Shown one piece after another: positions 1 to 9,068 of a stretch of 38,291 bases of DNA. The DNA is taken from assembly GCA_944384515.1 (NCBI GenBank), contig CALWTU010000063.1, positions 1-38,291 on the forward strand, given 5' to 3'. Numbering within the stretch: the stretch's first letter is position 1; each line of letters opens with the position of its first letter. The notes beneath the pieces were generated by a model. That model did not search any database and had not been told where the DNA came from. It was given only the letters and a program-made list of their open reading frames with translations. This stretch comes from an uncultured Clostridia bacterium (GTDB taxonomy: Bacteria; Bacillota; Clostridia; Oscillospirales; CAG-272). A program made the position numbers and the translations under genes.

Positions 1-1308
1 GTTGAGACCTCAGCATACGCACAGCGCAGCATCTCTGATTTTATGTCTACAGAAAAAGCAAATGAATTTGAGGGTGTAATTACCGGTTACGGTGCAATTG
101 ACGGCAAACTTGTTTTTGCTTTCGTTGAAGACTCCTCAAGAATGGGCGGCGTTATTGATGAGCGCCATGCAAAGAAAATTACCGATCTTTACAATCTTGC
201 AACTTCAAACGGTGCACCTGTTATCGGTATTTTTGACTCCAAGGGTACGGATATTTTTATCGGTACTGCCGGCCTTGCCGCATACGGTAAAATAATGTCT
301 GCCGTATCAAAGGCATCGGGTGTTATTCCTCAGATTGCCTATGTGGCAGGAAAATGTATCGGAACATCTGCCGCGATAGCATCAATGTTTGATTTTGTAG
401 TTAAATCAAATGATGCTTCTCTTTATGTAAGCGCTCCGAACCTTACAGGCGCTGACAATGCACAGGCTCCTGTTCTTGCGTTTAACGGAACAGCTGATGA
501 GTGCTCCGCTTATATCAGAACACTTATCTCTTATATTCCTTCAAATGCATCTGTCGGAACGATAGTTAATGAATGTGCAGATGATTTGAACAAATACCTT
601 GGTGAACTTGATTTCGGCGGAGACGCTTTAACAACAATTTCATCTGTATCTGACAACGGTGTTTTCTATGAAGTATCACATGACTTTGATTCTTCCGTAT
701 CAACGGTATTTTCCGTAATCGGCGGTGTAAAATGCGGCGTTGTTGCCAACTCATTTAAGGTTAACTCCGGAAAACTTACTTCTTCATCTGCAAGAAAGAT
801 TTCAAAGTTCGTCAACTTCTGTAATTCTTTCAAGATTCCTGTGGTAACACTTGTTGATTCTCTCGGTCTTGAGGTTGAGAAAAACAATGAGCTGCAGTAC
901 TTTGCTCCCGAACTTGCTAAGCTTGCTTTTGCATATTCTACAGCTTCAGTTCCTATGGTCACAGTTATACTCGGACATGCAATCGGCGCTTCTTTTGTAC
1001 TTCTCGGCTCAAAGAGCCTCGGTGCAGACCTTGTTTATGCAACAGCCGATTCCGAAATCGGTGCTCTTTGTGCAGAGAGCGGCGTTGCTTTCTCGTGGGA
1101 CAAGTATATAACAAACGACAAAAAGCGTGAGGACCTTGTTGCTGAGTGGAAAAACACTGTTTCTACACCTGCGGTTGCTGCTGCAAGCGGTGAAATTGAT
1201 GATATTATCAGCATCAGCGAACTCAGAGCAAGAATCTGCTCTGCCCTGCTTATGCTCTCAAATAAAAACTCAGTAAAAGCTCCTTATTCTAAGGTTCTCC
1301 CTCTTTAA
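1..1308 (+). CDS. Carboxyl transferase domain protein (MmdA/PccB-like, 12S-type), 5' end outside window
   Basis: The reading frame is open to base 1 (V-E-T-S-A-Y-A-Q-R-S before the first Met at 43), so the gene starts upstream of the window. The visible ~435 residues form the two crotonase-like halves of a CoA-type biotin-dependent carboxyltransferase, which moves CO2 between an acyl-CoA (methylmalonyl-CoA, glutaconyl-CoA or malonyl-CoA) and carboxybiotin. Recognisable pieces are GVITGYGAIDGKLV near the start, NGAPVIGIFDSKG, ASGVIPQIAYVAGKC, VPMVTVILGHAIGAS and the C-terminal KVLPL ending typical of MmdA. The oxyanion-hole loops are divergent: the usual G-G-A appears as I-G-T-S and I-G-A-S. 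It is the first visible gene of a sodium-pump operon, 15 nt before the OadG-like gene. The acyl-CoA substrate cannot be told from sequence. The family call is firm; a methylmalonyl-CoA role is inference from the neighbours. Confidence 0.85.
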   Translation, partial: VETSAYAQRSISDFMSTEKANEFEGVITGYGAIDGKLVFAFVEDSSRMGGVIDERHAKKITDLYNLATSNGAPVIGIFDSKGTDIFIGTAGLAAYGKIMSAVSKASGVIPQIAYVAGKCIGTSAAIASMFDFVVKSNDASLYVSAPNLTGADNAQAPVLAFNGTADECSAYIRTLISYIPSNASVGTIVNECADDLNKYLGELDFGGDALTTISSVSDNGVFYEVSHDFDSSVSTVFSVIGGVKCGVVANSFKVNSGKLTSSSARKISKFVNFCNSFKIPVVTLVDSLGLEVEKNNELQYFAPELAKLAFAYSTASVPMVTVILGHAIGASFVLLGSKSLGADLVYATADSEIGALCAESGVAFSWDKYITNDKKREDLVAEWKNTVSTPAVAAASGEIDDIISISELRARICSALLMLSNKNSVKAPYSKVLPL

Positions 1309-1323
1309 GTTAGGAGGATATAT

Positions 1324-1680
1324 ATGAATTCTTTTTTGAGTATATCACCTGATAATTACGGTGAAAATATAATTGAGACTTTAGGTTTTGGTAAGACTGT
1401 TGCATTCGGCGGTATGATGGTTCTTATCGGTATGCTTACCGTATTTGCTGTACTGGTGCTTATCTGGGGATGCCTTACCTTGTTTAGGGTTCTCTTCCAC
1501 GACGTTCAGAGCAAAAAGACCGTAAAGGTTGAAACAGAACCTGTTGTTGCAGAGCCTGTCGAAATTGTAAGTCAAACTGATGATGAAGAATTGATTGCAG
1601 TTATTTCTGCGGCAGTTGCTGCGGCGGAAAGTGAAAACGATGGTTTGAAATTCAGAGTAGTTTCATTCAGAAGATTATAA
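1324..1680 (+). CDS. OadG/MmdD-like small subunit of sodium-pump decarboxylase
   Basis: 118 residues with one strong membrane span (about residues 26-56) followed by a charged, Val/Glu/Ala-rich cytoplasmic tail. This is the build of the gamma (OadG) or delta (MmdD) subunit, which anchors the carboxyltransferase to the membrane OadB subunit. Sequence identity in this family is low, so the call rests on size, topology and position between the carboxyltransferase and the biotin carrier. The start ATG follows a good TTAGGAGGAT ribosome-binding site. The C-terminus (FRVVSFRRL) lacks an obvious His-rich metal-binding tail of the sort described in some OadG proteins. Confidence 0.75.
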   Translation: MNSFLSISPDNYGENIIETLGFGKTVAFGGMMVLIGMLTVFAVLVLIWGCLTLFRVLFHDVQSKKTVKVETEPVVAEPVEIVSQTDDEELIAVISAAVAAAESENDGLKFRVVSFRRL

Positions 1681-1714
1681 TACACCGCATTTGCGGATGA
1701 AAGGATTTAACACA

Positions 1715-2113
1715 ATGAAAAAGTATAATATAACAGTTAATGGTACGACCTATGAGGTTGTTGTTGAAGAGGCTGATGCAAGCAGTGTTGTTTCAACACC
1801 GGTTGCTGCTCCCGTAGCTGCTCCTGCCGCTAAACCTGCCGCACCCAAGGCTGCTCCTAAGGCTGCTCCTAAGGCTGCTGCTCCCGCCGGTGCTCAGGGT
1901 GCAAACAAGGTTACAGCTCCCATGCCCGGTACAGTTCTTGATATAAAAGTTTCTCAGGGACAGGCAGTTAAAAAAGGCGATGTTATCTGCGTTCTTGAAG
2001 CAATGAAGATGGAAAATGATATTCCCGCTCCATGTGACGGAACAGTTGCTTCCATCAATGTTCAGAAGGGTGCTTCTGTCGGCGCAAACGATGTGCTTGT
2101 TACTCTTAACTAA
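1715..2113 (+). CDS. Biotin carboxyl carrier protein (free 1.3S/gamma-type subunit)
   Basis: 132 residues. An N-terminal beta segment (KKYNITVNGTTYEV) is followed by an Ala/Pro/Lys-rich flexible linker (about residues 28-62) and a biotinyl domain with the canonical E-A-M-K-M-E motif; Lys98 is the expected biotinylated residue. The linker DNA carries a 12-nt tandem repeat. The carrier shuttles carboxybiotin between the two carboxyltransferases and the OadB pump. I chose the ATG at 1715 because AAAGGA at 1700-1705 sits 9 nt before it; an in-frame TTG at 1691 has no comparable site. Having a separate carrier explains why the OadA-like protein in this operon ends without a biotin domain. Confidence 0.93.
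   Translation: MKKYNITVNGTTYEVVVEEADASSVVSTPVAAPVAAPAAKPAAPKAAPKAAPKAAAPAGAQGANKVTAPMPGTVLDIKVSQGQAVKKGDVICVLEAMKMENDIPAPCDGTVASINVQKGASVGANDVLVTLN
1847..1882 (+). repeat. Three 12-nt tandem repeats in the biotin carrier linker
   Basis: AAGGCTGCTCCT at 1847-1858 and 1859-1870 is followed by AAGGCTGCTGCT at 1871-1882. Together they encode K-A-A-P-K-A-A-P-K-A-A-A of the flexible linker. Such repeats can change copy number by slippage and so vary linker length between strains. Confidence 0.9.
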
Positions 2114-2142
2114 TCTTTACAGAAAGATATAGGTGGCTATTA

Positions 2143-3561
2143 ATGCTTGATACAATTAAAAATTTCCTTAGTACAACTGGAATTTCACAGTTGTTCAGTC
2201 AAAGTAATTGGTGGCAGTACCTTGCAATGTATGTAATTATCGGAGCGCTTTTCTATCTTGCAATAGTTAAAAAGTTTGAACCTCTTCTTCTTTTACCTAT
2301 CGCATTCGGAATGTTGCTTGCCAACCTTCCCGGAGCAAATCTGATACATCTTGATTTCTTCTTTGACACTTATTATATAAATGTTGAAGACGGCAAAATT
2401 ATCGGTACTCTTTCCTATGAAATGACAAAGTTTATTGATGCAGTTAAAACTGCTTTTCCGGATATAAATATTATCAGTTTAACTGATACCGGTGTGAAAA
2501 TTGACATTTCAGCTCTTACATCACAGCAGCTTGAACAGTTTAAGATTATATTTAAAGAGAACCTTGGAGAATATGCGAAACTCACAAACAACTACGCTGT
2601 GCAGATCAAACTCTCTACAATTGTAAGAGAAGTTATTAACAACGGCGGTCTTGTTGATATTCTCTACCTTGGCGTAAAACTTGGTATCTATCCGTCTCTT
2701 ATATTCCTCGGCGTTGGTGCAATGACCGACTTCAGTCCTCTTATTGCAAACCCCAAATCACTTCTTATGGGTGCCGGCGCACAGCTCGGAGTATTTGTGG
2801 CATTCTTCTTTGCATTGCTTTTGGGATTTTCTCCTATGGAAGCAAGCTCGATAGGTATTATCGGCGGTGCTGACGGTCCTACCGCTATTCTCGTTACAAA
2901 AACACTTGCTCCTCACCTTCTCGGTGCAATTGCCATTGCAGCATATTCGTACATGGCACTTATACCGATTATTCAGCCTCCGTTTATGAGACTGCTTACA
3001 ACAGAGAGTGAGAGAAAGATTAAGATGGTTAACCTCCGTCCTGTTTCAAAAACAGAAAAGGTTATATTCCCCATCATAGTTACAATGCTTGTTGTCTTCA
3101 TCGTACCTGATGCCGCTCCCCTTGTAGGTTTCCTTATGCTCGGTAACCTCTTTAATGTATGCGGCGTTACAGAGCGTCTTTCAAAGACTGCACAGAACGA
3201 ACTTTGCAATATTGTAACAATATTCCTCGGAGTTTCCGTAGGTGCAACTGCTAATGCAGAAAACTTCCTTAAACTTCAAACAATATTTATCATTGTACTC
3301 GGACTTTGCGCATTTATCGTTTCAACTTGCGGCGGTCTTATCACCGGTAAGATTATGTGCAAACTTACAGGCGGAAAGATCAATCCGCTTATCGGTTCAG
3401 CAGGTGTATCAGCTGTTCCCATGGCGGCGCGTGTTTCACAGGATGAGGGCCGTAAAGCAGATCCTTCAAACTTCCTGCTTATGCATGCAATGGGTCCCAA
3501 CGTTGCAGGAGTTATAGGTTCTGCGGTTGCTGCCGGAGTATTCCTCAGTTTCTTCCGTTAA
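2143..3561 (+). CDS. oadB: Sodium ion-translocating decarboxylase beta subunit (OadB/MmdB/GcdB family)
   Basis: 472-residue polytopic membrane protein that decarboxylates carboxybiotin and exports Na+. Family signatures are GVKLGIYPSLIFLGVGAMTDFSPLIANP cut short here as GIYPSLIFLGVGAMTDF (about residues 181-197), the SIGIIGGADGPTAI motif (Asp244 matches the sodium/proton-site Asp of OadB) and the C-terminal NVAGVIGSAVAAG with the conserved Asn and Ser. Most family members are about 375-435 residues. This one has an extra, mostly hydrophilic stretch at about residues 68-165 between the first membrane spans and the conserved core. AGGTGG lies upstream of the ATG. It sits directly between the biotin carrier and the OadA-like subunit, as expected for one complex. 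Confidence 0.95.
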   Translation: MLDTIKNFLSTTGISQLFSQSNWWQYLAMYVIIGALFYLAIVKKFEPLLLLPIAFGMLLANLPGANLIHLDFFFDTYYINVEDGKIIGTLSYEMTKFIDAVKTAFPDINIISLTDTGVKIDISALTSQQLEQFKIIFKENLGEYAKLTNNYAVQIKLSTIVREVINNGGLVDILYLGVKLGIYPSLIFLGVGAMTDFSPLIANPKSLLMGAGAQLGVFVAFFFALLLGFSPMEASSIGIIGGADGPTAILVTKTLAPHLLGAIAIAAYSYMALIPIIQPPFMRLLTTESERKIKMVNLRPVSKTEKVIFPIIVTMLVVFIVPDAAPLVGFLMLGNLFNVCGVTERLSKTAQNELCNIVTIFLGVSVGATANAENFLKLQTIFIIVLGLCAFIVSTCGGLITGKIMCKLTGGKINPLIGSAGVSAVPMAARVSQDEGRKADPSNFLLMHAMGPNVAGVIGSAVAAGVFLSFFR

Positions 3562-3594
3562 TAATGTCATATTCTAATGAAAGGATAAAAAAAT

Positions 3595-4995
3595 ATGTCA
3601 AAAGTTTTAGTAACCGAAACAGTGCTTCGTGATGCGCACCAGTCTTTAGCTGCTACGCGTATGACAACAGAAGAGATGCTGCCTATACTTGAAGATATGG
3701 ACAAAGTCGGCTTCTATTCTCTTGAAGCATGGGGCGGAGCTACATTCGATACATGTCTGAGATTCTTAAAGGAGGATCCTTGGGATCGTCTCAGAATTAT
3801 TCGTGATAAAGTTAAAAACACAAAACTTCAGATGCTCTTCAGAGGTCAGAATATTCTTGGATACCGTCATTACGCAGATGATGTTGTTGAGTATTTTGTT
3901 CAGAAATCAATAGCAAACGGTATTGATATTATCCGTATATTTGACGCTTTGAACGATGCAAGAAACCTTGAAACAGCTATCAAGGCCACAAGAAAAGAGG
4001 GCGGTCATGTTCAGGCTGCTATCTCCTATACAACATCTCCTTTCCACACAAACGACGCTTTTGCAGACTATGCAAAACAGCTCGAGAACATGGGTGCAGA
4101 CTCTATCTGCGTAAAGGATATGTCAGGTCTTCTTAAACCTTTTGATGCTTACCAGCTTATCAAAACACTTAAGAGCACCGTTAAAATTCCGATTCACCTT
4201 CATACTCACTACACTGCCGGTCTTGCTTCAATGACTCTTCTCAAAGCAATTGAGGCAGGTGTTGACGGTGTTGACACATCAATTTCACCTCTTGCAATGG
4301 GTACATCTCATACTCCTACCGAGTCACTTGTTGCAACACTTCAGGGTACTCCCTACAACACCGGCCTTGAACTTGACAAGCTTGATGTTGTTGCTAAGTA
4401 CTTTAACAAGATTCGCGAAAAGTATATTGCTTCCGGTCTTATCGACCCCAAGGTTCTTAAAGTTGATGTAAATACACTTAGATACCAGGTTCCGGGCGGA
4501 ATGCTCTCAAACCTTATATCTCAGCTTAAGATGGCAGGTAAATCTGATAAACTTGACGAGGTTCTGGAAGAGGTTGCAAATGTTCGTAAGGACGCAGGTT
4601 ATCCTCCTCTTGTAACTCCTACATCTCAGATTGTCGGAACACAGGCCGTTAACAATGTAATCTTTGCAAACGAGGGAAGATACAGCAGAGTTACAAAAGA
4701 ATTCAAGAGCCTTGTAAGAGGTGAGTACGGTAAGTGCCCTGCTCCTGTAAGCGATGAATTCCGCAAGATGATTATCGGCAATGATGAAGTTATTGATTAC
4801 CGTCCTGCTGATAAGATTCCGCCTGAGCTTGATACTCTCCGTGAGAGAGTTGCACCTTACCGTGAGCAGGATGAAGATTTGCTCTCTCTTGCACTCTTCG
4901 AGCAGGTAGCAATCAAGTTCTTTGATTGGAGAAAACAGCAGAAATACAATCTCGATGTAAATGCTGATGCTGGAAACGGCATTCATACAATCTGA
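3595..4995 (+). CDS. Oxaloacetate decarboxylase alpha / transcarboxylase 5S-like carboxyltransferase, no biotin domain
   Basis: 466 residues. It carries the HMGL-like TIM barrel with ETVLRDAHQSLAATRM at the N-terminus (metal-binding Asp13), FRGQNILGYRHY, the C-V-K-D-M-S-G strand with the lysine that is carboxylated in this family, and HLHTHYTAG with the metal-binding His residues, followed by the PYC_OADA conserved domain. Classic OadA is about 590 residues with a biotinyl domain; this protein stops before it, like PycB without its tail or the 5S subunit of propionibacterial transcarboxylase. It transfers CO2 between oxaloacetate/pyruvate and biotin. AAAGGA precedes the ATG. It is the last gene of the operon and is followed by a hairpin terminator. 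Confidence 0.93.
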   Translation: MSKVLVTETVLRDAHQSLAATRMTTEEMLPILEDMDKVGFYSLEAWGGATFDTCLRFLKEDPWDRLRIIRDKVKNTKLQMLFRGQNILGYRHYADDVVEYFVQKSIANGIDIIRIFDALNDARNLETAIKATRKEGGHVQAAISYTTSPFHTNDAFADYAKQLENMGADSICVKDMSGLLKPFDAYQLIKTLKSTVKIPIHLHTHYTAGLASMTLLKAIEAGVDGVDTSISPLAMGTSHTPTESLVATLQGTPYNTGLELDKLDVVAKYFNKIREKYIASGLIDPKVLKVDVNTLRYQVPGGMLSNLISQLKMAGKSDKLDEVLEEVANVRKDAGYPPLVTPTSQIVGTQAVNNVIFANEGRYSRVTKEFKSLVRGEYGKCPAPVSDEFRKMIIGNDEVIDYRPADKIPPELDTLRERVAPYREQDEDLLSLALFEQVAIKFFDWRKQQKYNLDVNADAGNGIHTI

Positions 4996-5022
4996 TTGCA
5001 TAATTTTTTACTGATTTAAAAC

Positions 5023-5072
5023 AATATCCTACCGTGTAGGCTTAACCTTATCGGTAGGATATTTTACTTTTA
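5023..5072 (+). terminator. Rho-independent terminator after the decarboxylase operon
   Basis: ATATCCTACCG (5024-5034) pairs perfectly with CGGTAGGATAT (5052-5062) and is followed by TTTACTTTTATT. It lies between convergent genes (this operon and ftsH), so it may act in both directions. The remaining stretch up to 5266 is very AT-rich and I see no gene in it. Confidence 0.85.
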
Positions 5073-5266
5073 TTATAATTTTTATCTGTATAATTGCTGT
5101 CTTATAATTTTTTGAGCTAAAGAATTTTTAGATTATGATTAATTTCACAACAACGAAATATAAAATTATAAAAATAAAACCGCATTTTAACTTATCTCAT
5201 CAATTTTTGATTTTTACATAAAAATAATTACTGAGGTCAAAACAGTAAAACTGAACAAATATTAAA

Positions 5267-7549
5267 TCAAGATTTATTCTTATCCGTATCGTCCTTATCG
5301 TTCTGACTGTCGTCATTTGTATGACTGTCCGTATTATCGGAATTCTGAGCAGGTTCAGAGTTTTCACTCTGTGAGTTATCAACTTTCACGTCTTCACTCT
5401 TGTTATCTGCGTTTTCTTCGTTGTCAACCTTGGGAGCATAGAACACTTTGCTGAAGAAATCGTCAGCAGGAAATTTTCCGTTATTCTCCATCTGTTCACG
5501 GAATTTTCTCGCCTCTTCTTCAGCGGCTTTTCTCTGCTCTTCTTCCTTCTTTCTGTTCTTTTCATGAGCAATCTTGTTTTCTTCTTCGCTCTTGCGCTTT
5601 CTCTCCTTGGCAATTTCCTCAATTTCTTCAATTGTAGGATTATCGCTTTCCATACAAGCTTTAAACTGGAATTCATCCATAAATTCATTCTTCAGAAGGA
5701 ATGAAGCAACAAAGTGAAGTTTATCAATATGCTCTGTCAAATGCTTTTTACAAACCTCATGTGCATTATTGATTATAGATCTGATCTCGTCATCAATCTC
5801 TGCAGAGGTTTTTTCCGAATAATTCTGTCCTGATGAGAAATCACGGCCGAGGAACACCTCATCCTGTGTATGCTCAGAACCGTAAAGAACCGTTCCGAGT
5901 TTCTCACTCATACCGTATCTTGTTACCATATTACGGGCAATTGCCGTCGCCTGCTGTATATCGTTGGATGCGCCGGTTGAAATATCGTCAAGGACAATTT
6001 CCTCAGCAACTCTTCCTCCGAGCGCCAAAACTATTCTGTCGATCATCTCTTTTTTAGACGCCGTCATCTTGTCTTCAGTAGGAACACTTATTGTTACACC
6101 GCCCGCTGATCCTGACGGAATTATGGTAATATGCTTTACGGGGTCTGTATGCTCGCAGAAGAATGATGCAACAGCATGACCAGCCTCATGATATGCGCAA
6201 AGTCTGTTATCTTTCTCTGTTCTTGCGTTTACCTTTTTCTGCGGTCCCAAAATAAGCTTCATATAAGACTCTTCTATATCTTCCATACCGATAAGAGCCT
6301 TGTTTTTCTTAGCAGCTCTGAGTGCAGCCTCGTTCATGAGGTTTGCAAGATCTGCACCGGTAAATCCTATAGTTGTCTGCGCAATACGCTTAAAATCAAC
6401 AGTCTCTTCAATAGGTTTATTACGGCAATGCACCTTCAGTATTTCTTCTCTTCCCAATATATCGGGATAATTTACCGTAACACGCCTGTCAAAACGGCCT
6501 GGTCTCAAAAGTGCCGGGTCAAGTATGTCGGGACGGTTAGTTGCCGCCATAACAATAACGCCTGAGTTCGTGGCGAAACCGTCCATCTCTACAAGCAACT
6601 GGTTAAGTGTCTGCTCTCTCTCATCGTGTCCGCCGCCTAAGCCTGCACCTCTGTGACGACCGACAGCATCAATTTCATCAATGAATATAATTGAAGCAGG
6701 AGTCTTTCTTGCATTTTCAAAAAGGTCACGCACTCTTGATGCACCCACACCTACATACATTTCCACGAAATCAGAACCGGAAATCGAGAAGAAAGGAACT
6801 CCGGCCTCTCCTGCAACCGCTTTTGCAAGAAGAGTTTTACCGGTACCGGGAGGGCCAACAAGAAGAACACCGCGCGGAATTCTTGCTCCGAGCTTTACAA
6901 ACTTTGAGGGATCTTTGAGGAACTCAACAACTTCCATAAGTTCCGCTTTTTCCTCATCCGCGCCTGCAACATCCGCAAATTTAACTGCATCCTTGTCATT
7001 CGTAACCATTTTAGCTCTGGAACGGCTGAAAGAATTCTTTCCTCCTGCGCCACTCGGTCCCATCTTCATAATGAAGAAGAACAAACCTCCAAAAAGCACA
7101 ATCATAATGATGTAAGGAAGATACAACTGATACCATGGGGTCTGTGCAATTTCATTATAATTATAATCTACAAGATTAGAGTTTCCGCTGGCAATCTTTT
7201 CTCTTGCAATTGCATTGATCTCGTCAAGCTGAAAATTATAACTCAAAACATAATCGTACTCACGGTATACCGGCTCACCTTTTTCGTTTTTCTTATAGGC
7301 GATCTTACCGTCTGCATCATAAACATAATTACCGTTTGCATCGAGTATCGGATCTAATGTTTTGAGTTTCATGGCAAGATTACCGTCAACATCGAACGAA
7401 ACTACAAGGTCATCCTCAAACAACTGGATTACATCGCTATACTCAAATTTCTCATCCTGTTTTATGTTGCTTGACATAAATGACACTGCAATAATAACAG
7501 ATGCCACAAGAACGAGGAGCATGAGTATGTTCTTAAAATTAGCCTTCAT
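5267..7549 (-). CDS. ftsH: ATP-dependent zinc metalloprotease FtsH
   Basis: 760 residues. FtsH is a membrane-anchored AAA+ hexamer that degrades membrane and regulatory proteins. There is an N-terminal span (about 8-25), an extracytoplasmic loop, and a second span (about 143-162). The AAA module has GPPGTGKT (232-239), IIFIDEID (287-294) and the second region of homology near [19 protein letters not shown]. The zinc site HEAGH is at 454-458. The C-terminus is unusually long: after the protease domain (about residue 640) comes a Lys/Glu-rich probable coiled coil and then an Asn/Asp/Ser-rich acidic tail. It is the last gene of the yybS-dnaB-tilS operon, 64 nt after tilS. Confidence 0.98.
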   Translation of the reverse strand: MKANFKNILMLLVLVASVIIAVSFMSSNIKQDEKFEYSDVIQLFEDDLVVSFDVDGNLAMKLKTLDPILDANGNYVYDADGKIAYKKNEKGEPVYREYDYVLSYNFQLDEINAIAREKIASGNSNLVDYNYNEIAQTPWYQLYLPYIIMIVLFGGLFFFIMKMGPSGAGGKNSFSRSRAKMVTNDKDAVKFADVAGADEEKAELMEVVEFLKDPSKFVKLGARIPRGVLLVGPPGTGKTLLAKAVAGEAGVPFFSISGSDFVEMYVGVGASRVRDLFENARKTPASIIFIDEIDAVGRHRGAGLGGGHDEREQTLNQLLVEMDGFATNSGVIVMAATNRPDILDPALLRPGRFDRRVTVNYPDILGREEILKVHCRNKPIEETVDFKRIAQTTIGFTGADLANLMNEAALRAAKKNKALIGMEDIEESYMKLILGPQKKVNARTEKDNRLCAYHEAGHAVASFFCEHTDPVKHITIIPSGSAGGVTISVPTEDKMTASKKEMIDRIVLALGGRVAEEIVLDDISTGASNDIQQATAIARNMVTRYGMSEKLGTVLYGSEHTQDEVFLGRDFSSGQNYSEKTSAEIDDEIRSIINNAHEVCKKHLTEHIDKLHFVASFLLKNEFMDEFQFKACMESDNPTIEEIEEIAKERKRKSEEENKIAHEKNRKKEEEQRKAAEEEARKFREQMENNGKFPADDFFSKVFYAPKVDNEENADNKSEDVKVDNSQSENSEPAQNSDNTDSHTNDDSQNDKDDTDKNKS

Positions 7550-7613
7550 TAATTTCCTAGCCTTTCTTTTCTGTCACATACTATTATAAAATACTAAAGA
7601 ATAAAAAAGAAAA

Positions 7614-9068
7614 TCACCGAGAGGTCATCCACTCATTTCCTAAATAAAGCCTGTTTTCGGAAGAAAGATCAAATTCATCGAAAACTATGGCAATAAATAG
7701 TTTGGGAGAATCAGAATTCTTACGAATTCCAAAGCCCGGTATCCAAACAATTCCCTCATCATCACAGAAAACGGGAACTCTCGTTCTGTACCTTGGAGGA
7801 ATTGATTTGTCGTTGAAAATCTTTTTCAATTTATGAGTTATTCCGCCATAAAAATAACTGTCTCCGTCAATTTTAGAGCGAATAAATAAATCCTTACTTA
7901 TTATATCAAAATGAATTGTTTGTTGTATGGCGTTTTTGTAAACATTTAAAAAAGATTTAGAAAAGGGAGTTTTACTAACAATTATTTTGCCAAAATAACC
8001 CTCAATTATATTTTCCCCCAAATGAAGTTTTGTAGTAGGTAAAATATAATCCTTTTTAAATTTTTTGCTCTCGGTAACATCAACAGTACCGTTTTGTATA
8101 TAAAATGTTACACCGCCCGGCAAGTCGTACGAGAAACTTCCGGAGTTAATCAAAGAATAAATTTTATCTGCATGATTTTTTTGCAATGTAACACCTGTTT
8201 TATTTAAAACGAAGAGATAAATAATTCTGAAAAACAAGGACTTGTGACATAAATTAATATCACTTACCCTGAGAGAATAATTATTCTTTTCCAAAATCTT
8301 CTTTGCCTCGGAAGTTATAAAATCATCATCTGCACGAAGATTTTCCGAAACCTTAAGCCCGCTTTCCTCGAGCGAAGAGCAAACTTTGGTAAAAGCGGGA
8401 ATGATATTATTTCTGATATAATTTCTGAGATATTCATCAGATAAATTAGTAGAATCAATGATATACGGGATCTGAGCATGGTCTAAAGCCCGACGAATCT
8501 CGCCATTGCTCGAATAAAGCAGAGGTCTTAGAATATTATCCCTGACAGGCATAATTCCGGACATACCTCGAGTTCCCGCTCCGCGTATTAAATTTATAAA
8601 AACAGTCTCAAGATTATCAGTCGAGTTGTGAGCTACCGCAATATACTTAATATCGTTTCTGCCTGAAATTATTTCAGTAAATTTCGAATATCTTACATTT
8701 CGCGCAGCATCCTCAATGCTTTTTGAACTTTCTTTTGCAATCTTTGGAACATCTGCCTTAAAACTTAAAAATTCAATACCGAGTTCAGAACAAAAAACCT
8801 CGGCAAACCTTTCGTCTCTGTCTGCTTCCTCTCCCCTTATCATATGATTTATATGAACGGCAAGAATTTTATATTCTCCGAGTTTTTTTCTGAGCTCGTT
8901 TAAAACAATAAGGAGCATCACGGAGTCGGCACCGCCGGAAAAACCGACCAAAACCCCCTCTTTAAGTTTTTCTCCCAGAGAAAAATCTTTTATAAACTTA
9001 TAAGAATCATTAAGTATCTTTTTGCCGTCCGCACAGTCAAAAAGATTATTTATTTTTTCATAAATCAC
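7614..9068 (-). CDS. tilS: tRNA(Ile)-lysidine synthase
   Basis: 484 residues. TilS converts C34 of the CAU-anticodon isoleucine tRNA to lysidine, which switches the codon read from AUG to AUA. The PP-loop SGGADS is at residues 44-49 (GFSGGADSVMLL), followed by HINHMIRGEEADRDE and the typical AAHNSTDN-like segment (VAHNSTDNLETVFINL). The C-terminal part contains the tRNA-binding domain (GGITHKLKKIFND, PPRYRTRVPV). The start is GTG at 9068, whose GTGA overlaps the dnaB stop by 4 nt, a sign of translational coupling. In many Firmicutes hpt (hprT) lies between tilS and ftsH; it is absent here. Confidence 0.96.
   Translation of the reverse strand: MIYEKINNLFDCADGKKILNDSYKFIKDFSLGEKLKEGVLVGFSGGADSVMLLIVLNELRKKLGEYKILAVHINHMIRGEEADRDERFAEVFCSELGIEFLSFKADVPKIAKESSKSIEDAARNVRYSKFTEIISGRNDIKYIAVAHNSTDNLETVFINLIRGAGTRGMSGIMPVRDNILRPLLYSSNGEIRRALDHAQIPYIIDSTNLSDEYLRNYIRNNIIPAFTKVCSSLEESGLKVSENLRADDDFITSEAKKILEKNNYSLRVSDINLCHKSLFFRIIYLFVLNKTGVTLQKNHADKIYSLINSGSFSYDLPGGVTFYIQNGTVDVTESKKFKKDYILPTTKLHLGENIIEGYFGKIIVSKTPFSKSFLNVYKNAIQQTIHFDIISKDLFIRSKIDGDSYFYGGITHKLKKIFNDKSIPPRYRTRVPVFCDDEGIVWIPGFGIRKNSDSPKLFIAIVFDEFDLSSENRLYLGNEWMTSR

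Noticed and set aside
1684..1695. Small palindrome CCGCATTTGCGG between the OadG-like and biotin carrier genes
   Set aside because: The 5-bp stem with a 2-nt loop is too small for a stable RNA hairpin and has no T-run; at most a minor processing site.
5073..5266. AT-rich stretch between the decarboxylase terminator and ftsH as a possible small RNA gene or origin-like region
   Set aside because: No promoter pair, iterons, DnaA-box cluster or further strong hairpin was seen; it is probably just the ftsH 3' untranslated region.
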